Assembly: GCF_000226295.1 (NCBI RefSeq)
Contig: NC_016025.1
Location: 124,001 to 188,000 of the forward strand
From: Chloracidobacterium thermophilum B
Lineage (GTDB): Bacteria > Acidobacteriota > Blastocatellia > Chloracidobacteriales > Chloracidobacteriaceae
DNA length: 64,000 bases
Reading direction: 5' to 3'
In this document: positions 46,201 to 53,788 of the stretch, piece after piece
Numbering within the stretch: position 1 is the stretch's first letter
Layout: every line of letters starts with the position of its first letter
Notes under the pieces: generated by a model
The model's input: only the letters and a program-made list of their open reading frames with translations
What the model was told of the DNA's origin: nothing
Database searches by the model: none
Made by a program: the position numbers and the translations under genes

Positions 46201-46420
46201 TTTTCGCCACATTGGGATGCTCCGGCCCGACGCTTTTCTCAGCTACCTCCAGCGCCTTTTTGGCAACCACGAGGGCCTGGTCATATTTACCGGCCCGATA
46301 AAGCTCCATTACCTCTCGGCTGAGTGTCTCCCACTCGCCACCTGCGCCTTGGGCGTAGGCCATCGCGCCGGTCAGGCACAATACGGCAGCCAGAGCCATC
46401 ACCTGTATCCGTTTGATCAT
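43201..46420 (-). pseudogene. Secreted kinesin-light-chain-type TPR gene, copy 5, broken by a stop codon and a frameshift
   Basis: The gene starts at 46420 (MIKRIQVMALAAVLCLTGAM, ending AYAQ) with GAGGAG upstream and encodes a signal peptide plus three TPR units. It then meets TAG at 46025-46027, where every other unit has CAG (QYAQAEP). About 45 bp further on, one extra base in GGGCCCCGAACC shifts the frame. From there 22 further 42-residue units are intact down to 43201 with the family cap. The reconstructed protein would have about 1070 residues and some 25 units, the longest of the five. Only the first 131 residues could be made from the normal start. Confidence 0.8.
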
Positions 46421-46530
46421 TATGTTCTCCTCGCCGCATCCAACCACTTCAGCACCGACTGGTTGCCTTATCACGTTTCAGGTTTTGTGACATTTAGATA
46501 GAAGCAATTTTTTTCGGGTTGTGCAGGTTT

Positions 46531-46794
46531 ATAGTGAATGGCGAATGGCGAGTGGCGAGTAGCGAGTGGTAGGGGCGGGTTCCGAACCCGCCCCGGAACC
46601 ACCCGGCATCCAGCGTTTCGCACCCTCGGGAGTAGCGAGTGGTAGTACGGGCGGGTTCCGAACCCGCCCGTACGGGCGAGTGGCGAGTAGGTGGAAGTGG
46701 GGGATGTTTTGAGGGGTGCTCTGAAGCAGGCAAGGCACTTGGCGTTAGTGTGTGAAGCCGAGCGAATCACCTCCCGCTCACTGACTGTCCGCAC
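46531..46794. repeat. Spacer module: interrupted heptamers, two palindromes, tail, hemN fragment 1
   Basis: Heptamer units at 46531-46571, 46630-46645 and 46676-46690 are separated by two insertions carrying GC-rich palindromes: 46572-46594 (GGGGCGGGTTC/GAACCCGCCCC) and 46645-46673 (14-bp arms, one central base). Tail and hemN fragment 1 follow to about 46794. Confidence 0.8.
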
Positions 46795-46904
46795 TCAGCC
46801 GGTGTTTGCGGATAGTCGTGTTGCCGGCGAAAATGACACCTGAATAACAATCCAGGTAGCTTTGGCGGCTACGACAGAACAAGCCCACCAACAAGGAGAA
46901 CAAC
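46795..46904 (+). promoter_or_regulatory. Conserved leader of the toxin-antitoxin cassettes, copy 3
   Basis: It matches 36001-36100 almost base for base (CGAAAATGACACCTGAATAA, TTTGGCGGCTACGACAGAAC) although the antitoxin downstream is of the copy-2 type. It ends AAGGAGAACAAC before the ATG. Confidence 0.62.
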
Positions 46905-47150
46905 ATGACCGAAACGATTGCCCGCACGTTTCCGGTGACGGCCGTCCAGTCCAAATTGCCTGAACTTCTGGCTGGAATGGCTGGCGGCGAGGAGTTGATC
47001 CTGACGGCTGATGGTGTACCTGTCGCCGTCATCAAGCGCTTGGAGCGCACGAGTTGGCCAAGTGTTCCCGGCACAGCCAAGGACCGCCCGTTCTGGATGT
47101 CCCCCGATTTCGATGCCCCACTCGAAGACTTCGCGGAATATATGGAATGA
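46905..47150 (+). CDS. Phd/YefM-like antitoxin, copy 3
   Basis: 81 residues, identical to the antitoxin at 42265 apart from Pro for Ser in DRPFWMSPDFD. It keeps the DNA-binding N-terminus and the acidic tail DAPLEDFAEYME, so it should still bind both operator and toxin. The toxin gene it overlaps is internally deleted, so this copy may act as an extra antitoxin for the toxin at 42507. Confidence 0.87.
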   Translation: MTETIARTFPVTAVQSKLPELLAGMAGGEELILTADGVPVAVIKRLERTSWPSVPGTAKDRPFWMSPDFDAPLEDFAEYME

Positions 47151-47296
47151 ACTTCGACTGCCTGACCGCGCTGCCATTTCACCACCGCGATCCATTTGAC
47201 CGGATGTTGGTTGCTCAGTCGCTGATCGAGGGCATGCCGCTCCTCAGCGCCGACACGATTTTCGACGCTTACGGCGTAAACCGCATCTGGGATTAG
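47147..47296 (+). pseudogene. PIN toxin with in-frame 240-bp deletion (C-terminal stub)
   Basis: It starts inside the antitoxin stop (ATGA) and reads MNFDCLTALPFHHRDPFDRM, ending SADTIFDAYGVNRIWD, 49 residues. Compared with 42507-42896, the segment equivalent to 42511-42750 (80 codons) is missing. That removes the N-terminal active-site Asp and the central Glu. The frame and the last acidic motif are preserved, so a stable peptide is possible but RNase activity is not. Confidence 0.82.
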
Positions 47297-47310
47297 TGGG
47301 GAATGAGGAA

Positions 47311-47519
47311 TGGCGGAATAGCGAGTGGCGAGTAGCGAGTGGTGAGTGGTGAGTGGCAATGAGCTTCTCTGTGCCGCCGATGGCCAGGACCTTCTCCGGG
47401 TTCCGGCTGCCGTCGTCAAATCGTCACGGAAACTCCAGTGGCGCAAACTGATGCTCCATTCGCCACTCGCCACTCGCTACCCACCACTCGCCACTCGCCA
47501 CTCACCACTCGCCACTCAC
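47311..47519. repeat. Two opposed heptamer arrays around about 100 bp, running into the hemN stop
   Basis: Forward units (GCGAGTG type) lie at 47311-47357 and complementary units (CCACTCG type) at about 47455-47519. The intervening 47358-47454 has no recognisable gene. The hemN stop codon (47516-47518) lies in the last repeat unit. Confidence 0.85.
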
Positions 47520-48862
47520 AGGGTCTTTGAGAAAACGGGGCGTGGCGCGTCGGTTTCCAGATAGGCGTCGAGCGTCATGCAGATGTTGCGCACGAAGGGG
47601 CGTCCCAGCGGTGTGACAACCAGGCGTCCGGCGTCAAAGCAGATAAGGCCGTCGGCTTCCATTTCACGGAAAGCCGCGCGCTGCCGCTCGAAGTCGTCCC
47701 GAAGAACGGCCACCGGAAGCTCCATGTGGCACATCAGGTAACGAATCGCCTCCCGCCGTCGCTGGTCGTCCGCACTCAGCCGATGGCCGCGCACGACAGG
47801 CAGCTCCCCGTGGTCAAGGGCCGTCTGGTAACGTCCCAGCCGGGCATCATTCTGGGCATAGAATCCTTCCAGTTCGCTGATGCCGCTCATCCCAAAGGCA
47901 ATGAGATTGGCCGCCGGACGCAGGGTGTAGCCCATGAAGTTGCGGTGGAGACGGCGCTCGTGGGACGCCACGGCCAGCTCATCGTCCTGGCGTGCAAAGT
48001 GATCCATGCCAATCCATACGTACTCGTGCGCCGTCAGCCGCTGGCGCGCATCGTCAAACATGGCAAAGCGAGTGATGACATCCGGCAGGTCTTCCACACG
48101 GATGTGCCGCTGGCGGGGACGAAGTTTCGGCATGTGGGCATAGTTGAACAGCGCCAGGCGGTCAGGGTGCAGCTCCAGAACGGACGCCACCGTATGCTCA
48201 AACGTGGCGCGGGTCTGCCGGGGTAGTCCGTACACCAGATCAAGGTTGATGCTTTCAAAGCCCACGTCCCGACAGGCGGCATAGACTGCCTTCGTGAGAG
48301 CTTCCGGCTGATGCCGGCCGATGGCCGCCTGTACCTCCGGGTGGAAATCCTGGACGCCCAGACTGATGCGCCGGAAACCCAGCGAGCGGATGTGCTTCAG
48401 TTGCGCCGGCGACGCAATACGCGGGTCAATCTCGATGGACATTTCCCCGTTCCAGTCCAGAACGAAGGCTTCTTCCAGCAGGCGTACGAGGCGCTCCATC
48501 TGCCGCGCCGTCAGCGTGTTGGGCGTACCGCCGCCCCAGTGCATCTGGACGACGCGCCGGCCGCGTCCGAGCTGTTCAACCACCAGCGCCACTTCCCGCG
48601 CCACCCGGTCGAGATAGGCATCCACAACTTCCGTTTTGCTGGTGACGGCGTTGTTGCAGCCACAGTAGTGGCACGCCATGGCACAAAACGGCAGGTGAAC
48701 GTAAAGACAAAGGTTTTGGGCGTCTGGCGTTTCCGAAAGCGCCTGAAGGGCCGCACGGTAATCCATCGCTCCAACCTGTTCACTCCACACCGGGACGGTC
48801 GGATAGCTCGTGTAGCGCGGCCCGGGACGGCTATATTTTTGCAACAGTTGGTCGATCCTCAT
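47516..48862 (-). CDS. hemN: Oxygen-independent coproporphyrinogen III oxidase
   Basis: 448 residues from the ATG at 48862 (MRIDQLLQKYSRPGPRYTSY), which overlaps bchE by 32 bp. The radical-SAM cluster is C60-xxx-C64-xx-C67 in YVHLPFCAMACHYCGCNN. HemN-specific features include HWGGGTPNTLT, VYGLPRQTRATFEH and YVWIGMDHFARQDDELA; these distinguish it from HemW. It converts coproporphyrinogen III to protoporphyrinogen IX without oxygen, upstream of both haem and bacteriochlorophyll. The C-terminus ends in a heptamer array (APRPVFSKTL then stop). This gene appears to be the parent of the fragments scattered through 35960-46794. Confidence 0.93.
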   Translation of the reverse strand: MRIDQLLQKYSRPGPRYTSYPTVPVWSEQVGAMDYRAALQALSETPDAQNLCLYVHLPFCAMACHYCGCNNAVTSKTEVVDAYLDRVAREVALVVEQLGRGRRVVQMHWGGGTPNTLTARQMERLVRLLEEAFVLDWNGEMSIEIDPRIASPAQLKHIRSLGFRRISLGVQDFHPEVQAAIGRHQPEALTKAVYAACRDVGFESINLDLVYGLPRQTRATFEHTVASVLELHPDRLALFNYAHMPKLRPRQRHIRVEDLPDVITRFAMFDDARQRLTAHEYVWIGMDHFARQDDELAVASHERRLHRNFMGYTLRPAANLIAFGMSGISELEGFYAQNDARLGRYQTALDHGELPVVRGHRLSADDQRRREAIRYLMCHMELPVAVLRDDFERQRAAFREMEADGLICFDAGRLVVTPLGRPFVRNICMTLDAYLETDAPRPVFSKTL

Positions 48863-50486
48863 CGTCAGCCTGCTCCCTTTTGCCCAATGACACCAGCGGA
48901 GTCGGGGGTACGGTCTGCTCACGCGGCCCGCCACAGGCGGAGATGGAACCCAGGTAGTCCACGTCGGCACGCACCGCGCCCGGACCCTCGTTGAGCGCTG
49001 TGAGCTGTTCCCGGGTGAAGACCTTGGACGAATCAAAACCAAGGTCCACCTCAACCCCAAGCCCCTTGCGCTTGACGCGCCCCAGGTCATAGAAGCGTTT
49101 GGTGGCCGTCATCTTGAGAAACGCCTTGAGGCAGCCCAGCATGTATTTGCGCTTGAACGAGTCCCGGATGAAGGGATATTCCAGGAACGCTTTGCGGCTG
49201 TAGAACCTGCCGTACATCTTGAGCACCCCTTTGAGCACGTCCTCGCGTTCCATTTCATCGGGCTGCATGATGGGCGTGACGAAGTTGTAGCGCGAATAGT
49301 CGCGGACCTCGACGCGGTCTTTGAGTTCCTCGAACAGTTCCGAGAACGGCCACGGCGTGTACATGTTCCAGTTCGCCATGTCGGGATTCCAGTCGAGCGC
49401 CAGCCGATAGGTTTCCTGCAGGGTTTCGGGCGTTTCGTTCTCCAGCCCCATGATGAACTGCGCTTCCGCCACCATGCCGTTGTCCTTGAGAAGCTGAATG
49501 GCGCGCCGGTTTTCCTGGATGGTCGTTTCCTTGCGGAAGCGGTTGAGGTTCATCTGCGTGGCCGCCTCGGTGCCGAGCGAGACGTGAACCAGCCCCGCCC
49601 GGCGGTAGAGCGGCAACAGATCGGCATCGCGCAGGATGTCCGTCACGCGCGTGTTGATGCCCCAGTGCACGTCGAGCTTGCGGGCAATCATCTCCTCGCA
49701 CAGCGCCACAAACTTCTTCTGGTTGATGGTGGGTTCTTCGTCCGCCAGGATGAAAAACCCGACCTGGTGCTCTTTGACGAGCGTTTCGATTTCATCCACG
49801 AACTTGCGCGGCGAGCGTGTCCGGTACTTGCGCCAGAACTTCCACTGCGAGCAGAACCGGCAGGTGAACGGGCAGCCCCGCGCAAAGTTCGGGACAGCCA
49901 CCCGGACGTTGAGCGGAATGTAGATGTACTGGCTCCAGTCGAGCACGCTCCAGTCCGGCGTCAGCGAGTCCAGATCGGCAATCGGCGGATGGGCCGGCGT
50001 GGCCACGACGTTGCCCTCGTCACTGCAAAAGGCCAGTCCGCGAATCTCATGGCGGCGCTGGCGGTCATCCCCGGCCTCGATGGCGCGCAGCAGGTTGACG
50101 ATGATTTCCTCGCCTTCGCCGCGTACGATGTAGTCAATCCACGGCGCTTCAGCCAGCACCTGCCCATACATAAAGCTCGGATGAATGCCGCCCAGGATGG
50201 TCACGGTGGACGGGTTGATGTCCTTGGCCAGTTTCAGGGTGTCCTGGGCCTTGTAAATCATCGGCGTAATGGCGGTGGCCATGACGACATCCGGCTGGTT
50301 GGTACGGATGATGTTGGCGACGGCTTCATCCGACAGGTCGAGCGCCATGGCATCCACGAAGCGGTAGTTGGTGTAACCGGCCGCCCGGATGGCCCCGCCA
50401 ATGTAAGGGGCCCAGCTTGGCGGCCAGTTTCCAGCGATTTCTGCGCCGCCGCAGTGGTAGTTGGGTTGAAGCATCAGAATTTTCAT
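48831..50486 (-). CDS. bchE: Anaerobic Mg-protoporphyrin IX monomethyl ester cyclase
   Basis: The protein has 551 residues. A B12-binding-type Rossmann domain (1-140) opens MKILMLQPNYHCGGAEIAGN. The radical-SAM motif is C205-xxx-C209-xx-C212 in RGCPFTCRFCSQWKFW, followed by FILADEEPTINQKKF and GLVHVSLGTEAATQMNLNRF. The WPPSWAPYIGGAIRAAGYT opening and the NVRVAVPNFARGCPF region are as in BchE. It forms the isocyclic ring E of (bacterio)chlorophyll using SAM and cobalamin. It is first in a two-gene unit with hemN. This gene is the main evidence for a phototroph. Confidence 0.85.
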   Translation of the reverse strand: MKILMLQPNYHCGGAEIAGNWPPSWAPYIGGAIRAAGYTNYRFVDAMALDLSDEAVANIIRTNQPDVVMATAITPMIYKAQDTLKLAKDINPSTVTILGGIHPSFMYGQVLAEAPWIDYIVRGEGEEIIVNLLRAIEAGDDRQRRHEIRGLAFCSDEGNVVATPAHPPIADLDSLTPDWSVLDWSQYIYIPLNVRVAVPNFARGCPFTCRFCSQWKFWRKYRTRSPRKFVDEIETLVKEHQVGFFILADEEPTINQKKFVALCEEMIARKLDVHWGINTRVTDILRDADLLPLYRRAGLVHVSLGTEAATQMNLNRFRKETTIQENRRAIQLLKDNGMVAEAQFIMGLENETPETLQETYRLALDWNPDMANWNMYTPWPFSELFEELKDRVEVRDYSRYNFVTPIMQPDEMEREDVLKGVLKMYGRFYSRKAFLEYPFIRDSFKRKYMLGCLKAFLKMTATKRFYDLGRVKRKGLGVEVDLGFDSSKVFTREQLTALNEGPGAVRADVDYLGSISACGGPREQTVPPTPLVSLGKREQADDEDRPTVAKI

Positions 50487-50995
50487 GACGGTGCGTCCTC
50501 ACAGCTTGGAACTGCCGACAGAAGATGAAGGAAAAGGTCGGGGTGGGGACGCGCAAAAACACAGGCTTGAACGAAGCCTTCTTTTTCCAACGTACAGCGG
50601 CGGAAAGGCAGGTGTACAATCTTTTCAGGCCTGCAAAGGTTTTATGTCAAAGGTCAAGTCAGCCGGACCCGGCAGAGGTTTCCGGCTGGAAAACCGCTGC
50701 CGTCGCCTTACCGTCTGGTGCATTGCCGTGGTTCGCGCTACTTTTTGAAGGCGTAACAACTGTTTGAAGGCGTAACAACTGTTTTGAAAGCCAAAAAACG
50801 GCCGATGCCAGGCATGTGTTGAACCGTCACCTTGGGCGTTGGCCGGCAGGTCGGCATCCCGCGTGACTGGCTAGTCTTGAGCATTTAGAGAAAGATTGCA
50901 CTGTTTGCCGGTTTTACTTATAGTGCTGCGCCGTGTGAACAAGCCCAACGCAAACAAGCTCATCAGTACTTTCCTGCGAGCCGATCTGCCATGTT
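50487..50995. other. Intergenic region between bchE and the cas operon
   Basis: 509 bp with no gene I can support. It must hold divergent promoters for bchE-hemN and cas3. A 19-bp tandem duplication lies at 50744-50781. No CRISPR repeats are visible. Confidence 0.6.
50744..50781. repeat. 19-bp tandem duplication upstream of cas3
   Basis: Two adjacent perfect copies of TTTGAAGGCGTAACAACTG. The unit is not a multiple of three, unlike those inside the cas genes. Confidence 0.9.
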
Positions 50996-53788
50996 ATGAC
51001 TCAGGGGCGAGCGAACTACTTCGACAATTGGTTCAAGAAGGCGACAGGCAGGAAGCCCTTCCCCTACCAGCGTGCTCTCGCCCAATGCGGGCGACTGCCC
51101 GAGTTGCTCGAGGTGCCGACGGGCACGGGGAAGACGGCTGCTGCGATCCTCGGCTGGTTGTGGCGTCGGCGATGCCATCCGAAGGAGACCGTACGCAACG
51201 CGACGCCGCGCCGTCTCGTGTACTGCCTCCCCATGCGCGTGCTTGTGGAGCAGACGCGCGCGTGTGCTGTCCGCTGGCTGAACAACCTCAACCTGCTCGC
51301 CGGCACGGCGATCTTCAAAGGCAACCGGCTTAAAAGCTACGAAGTCGACTGGAAGCAGCAGAACAAGATCGCTGTCGTCAGGCTTATGGGTGGCGAGTCC
51401 CAGCGCGACTGGCGCGAGTACCCGGAGCGCGAGGCCATCATCATTGGAACACAGGACATGCTGCTCTCGCGGGCGCTGAATCGCGGCTTCGCGATGCCGC
51501 CGCAGGAGTGGCCGATCGACTTCGGATTTCTTAACGTGGACGCGCTCTGGGTGATGGACGAAGTCCAGCTCATGGGGCCGGGGCGCACGACGAGCGTACA
51601 GCTCCAAGCGTTCTGGGACGCTGCACCTCCGTCCCATGGGCTGCGCCAGACGCTCTGGATGAGCGCCACACTCGGCAGCCAGGCCGGCTCGCTCCAGCTT
51701 CCGAATTGGATGCAAACGCCTGAAAAGAGCCAGTTGCTTGCATGTCAGCACACAAACGCCGACCTTCAAAACCCGGCGTTCGCCCTGCGGTGGAACGCTC
51801 CTAAGCGCCTGGAACTGCACCTGGACTCCGCTGCAAACAACACTGGCGTTACGAAGCCGAAAGTCAAGCCAGCGCGTGGCAAGCGCAAGCCAGGGTCCAA
51901 AGATGACGCACAGGCAGGCAAGCCAGGCGAGCAGGGCTGGACCGTCGAGAGTCCCGATCTGCATACGGCGATTCTCGATGAAGCGAATGGCGGACGCCTC
52001 GTGCTCGTCTTCGTGAATCAGGTCAAGCGTGCGCGCGAACTCCACGACCGCCTTCGCGCAAGCGCCGGAGCCGGGGCGGAGGTTCTCCTCGTCCACGCCC
52101 GCATGCGCCCGCGCGATCGGCACGCAGTCGTGAGCAAGCTCGGGACCGCCACACCTGCTTCCGGACGCATCGTCGTCACGACACAGGTCCTCGAAGCCGG
52201 CGTGGACCTCGACGCCGATGCGCTCTTCACGGAACTCTGTCCGTGGCCGTCGCTTGTGCAGCGGCTTGGACGGCTGAATCGCAGCGGCACGCGGCCACGA
52301 TCCAGTGACGTTAACAAGGGCAAGGCAAAGCCGGCGCGGGCTGTGGTCTTCGAGCCTGTGATCTTCGAGCCGCCGTCTCCGGCACGTAAGGAGCAGGAGT
52401 CCGACGGTGACTACGAGGAGCGACGCAAGCGCGAGCTGAGCTGGCCGTACGAGCCCGAGGCCATCGACGAAGCCCGAAAGCTCCTTGCTCAGGTGGCGGA
52501 GGCTCACGACGGCTCCCTCTCGCCCAAGACGCTGTCGACTCTTTCGATCTCGCTTCCGCTCGAAGGGCCCGTCCTTCGGCGCTTCGACCTGGACGATCTC
52601 TTTGACACCGATCCGGATCTGTCTGGTGGCTACACGGATGTAACGCCGTATCTGCGCGCCGCCGATCGCGACGTCGATGCGTACCTGCTCTGGCGGCGGA
52701 TCACAGGTGAGCGCGACGCGGACGAGACAGGTGAGCGCGACGCGGACGAGACAGGTGAGCGCGACGCGGACGAGCAGGTGCCGTTCCATCGCGGCGAGCT
52801 GTGCCCCGTGCCGTTCTACGAAGCGCAGGAGGCGTTCGCAGAACGCGAGGTCTGGATCCTGACGCTCTCTACGGGGCGCAAAGGTCGCGCCGCCTGGCGC
52901 AAAGCGACAGGGCGCGAGATCCGCGCCGGCGACACCGTCATGGTCGATCGTGAGGCCGGGTGCTATCGCGAAGACGTCGGGTGGACCGCCAGGGACGCAG
53001 ACAAACCGAACGTGATCATTGACCGCTGTAAGAGGGACGACGGCAAGCGCGTACGCGCCTGGGTCCGCCTCGACGGTGGAACGGCGTCGCTCGTTTGCGA
53101 GATCGACGAGCACATCGTGGGCCCACGCGCGCGGCTCGAAGATCGGCGGTGCTTCACCAAGGAGTGGATGGAGCTCGAACCTCACCTGCTCCTCGCGGAG
53201 CAGAAGGCAATGGACCTCGTGGGAAGGCTCGCGTTGAATGGCACCGTCGGCGAATCTGTCATCCGAGCCGCGCGTTGGCACGACGTCGGGAAGGCGCTCG
53301 AGCGGAAGAGAAACGGTACATTCACCCGGCCGTTTCAGGAGTACTTGCGGCGCGGCGGCACGGCCGTCGAGCCACATCCGCGCAACAACGCTCTCTATGC
53401 GAAGTCCAACGGACGGAAGCCGGGCGGTACCTCAGGCTTCCGACACGAGATGGCCTCGCTCCTCGCGTTCCTTGAGTCGAAGCACGTGGACGACGACCTC
53501 GCGGCGTTCCTGATCCTCGCTCACCACGGCAAGGTACGGCTGCTTCCCGAGGCGTGGGATGATGATGACCCCGTGGATCTGTGTGGCGTGCGGGACGGCG
53601 ACAGGATCCCCGCGGCCGCCTTACCCGTCGGAAATAACCCGATCGTGCTCAACACGAAAATCGTGCTTCCATCCCGCCAGCACCGGGGATGGCAAGGGCG
53701 CGTGCACAAACTGCTCAAAAAACACGGGCCGTTTCTCCTTGCCTACCTGGAAGGCCTCGTGCGCGTCGCGGACTGGAGGGCGAGCTGA
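50996..53788 (+). CDS. cas3: CRISPR-associated helicase-nuclease Cas3, type I-G
   Basis: The protein has 930 residues. The helicase comes first: Walker A PTGTGKT at 41-47, DEVQ box in LWVMDEVQLMG near 187, the SAT-like LWMSATLGS, and VTTQVLEAGVDLDADAL with VQRLGRLNRSG in the second RecA domain. The HD nuclease is C-terminal (ARWHDVGKALE near 762, later LAHHGKVRLL). Helicase-first, HD-last order is characteristic of type I-G (formerly I-U). It unwinds and degrades target DNA recruited by Cascade. A threefold 24-bp duplication (TGERDADE) sits at 52703-52774 and a smaller one (VVFEPVIFEP) at 52343-52372. It ends in overlap with csx17. Confidence 0.9.
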   Translation: MTQGRANYFDNWFKKATGRKPFPYQRALAQCGRLPELLEVPTGTGKTAAAILGWLWRRRCHPKETVRNATPRRLVYCLPMRVLVEQTRACAVRWLNNLNLLAGTAIFKGNRLKSYEVDWKQQNKIAVVRLMGGESQRDWREYPEREAIIIGTQDMLLSRALNRGFAMPPQEWPIDFGFLNVDALWVMDEVQLMGPGRTTSVQLQAFWDAAPPSHGLRQTLWMSATLGSQAGSLQLPNWMQTPEKSQLLACQHTNADLQNPAFALRWNAPKRLELHLDSAANNTGVTKPKVKPARGKRKPGSKDDAQAGKPGEQGWTVESPDLHTAILDEANGGRLVLVFVNQVKRARELHDRLRASAGAGAEVLLVHARMRPRDRHAVVSKLGTATPASGRIVVTTQVLEAGVDLDADALFTELCPWPSLVQRLGRLNRSGTRPRSSDVNKGKAKPARAVVFEPVIFEPPSPARKEQESDGDYEERRKRELSWPYEPEAIDEARKLLAQVAEAHDGSLSPKTLSTLSISLPLEGPVLRRFDLDDLFDTDPDLSGGYTDVTPYLRAADRDVDAYLLWRRITGERDADETGERDADETGERDADEQVPFHRGELCPVPFYEAQEAFAEREVWILTLSTGRKGRAAWRKATGREIRAGDTVMVDREAGCYREDVGWTARDADKPNVIIDRCKRDDGKRVRAWVRLDGGTASLVCEIDEHIVGPRARLEDRRCFTKEWMELEPHLLLAEQKAMDLVGRLALNGTVGESVIRAARWHDVGKALERKRNGTFTRPFQEYLRRGGTAVEPHPRNNALYAKSNGRKPGGTSGFRHEMASLLAFLESKHVDDDLAAFLILAHHGKVRLLPEAWDDDDPVDLCGVRDGDRIPAAALPVGNNPIVLNTKIVLPSRQHRGWQGRVHKLLKKHGPFLLAYLEGLVRVADWRAS
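52703..52774. repeat. 24-bp unit in three perfect tandem copies in cas3
   Basis: Units at 52703-52726, 52727-52750 and 52751-52774 encode TGERDADE three times between the helicase and HD domains. The frame is kept. Confidence 0.92.

Noticed and set aside
34277-46501. Long plus-strand open frames across the TPR genes (for example 38202-39086 and 45283-45996)
   Set aside because: They are antisense reflections of the 126-bp TPR repeats; periodic codon structure keeps the opposite strand open. They lack ribosome sites and known domains.
35832-47519. Heptamer arrays as possible CRISPR arrays
   Set aside because: Units are 7 bp with no spacers of constant length; they are simple tandem repeats.
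50963-53377. Long minus-strand frame opposite cas3
   Set aside because: Antisense to an intact Cas3 with all helicase and HD motifs; no family resemblance of its own.
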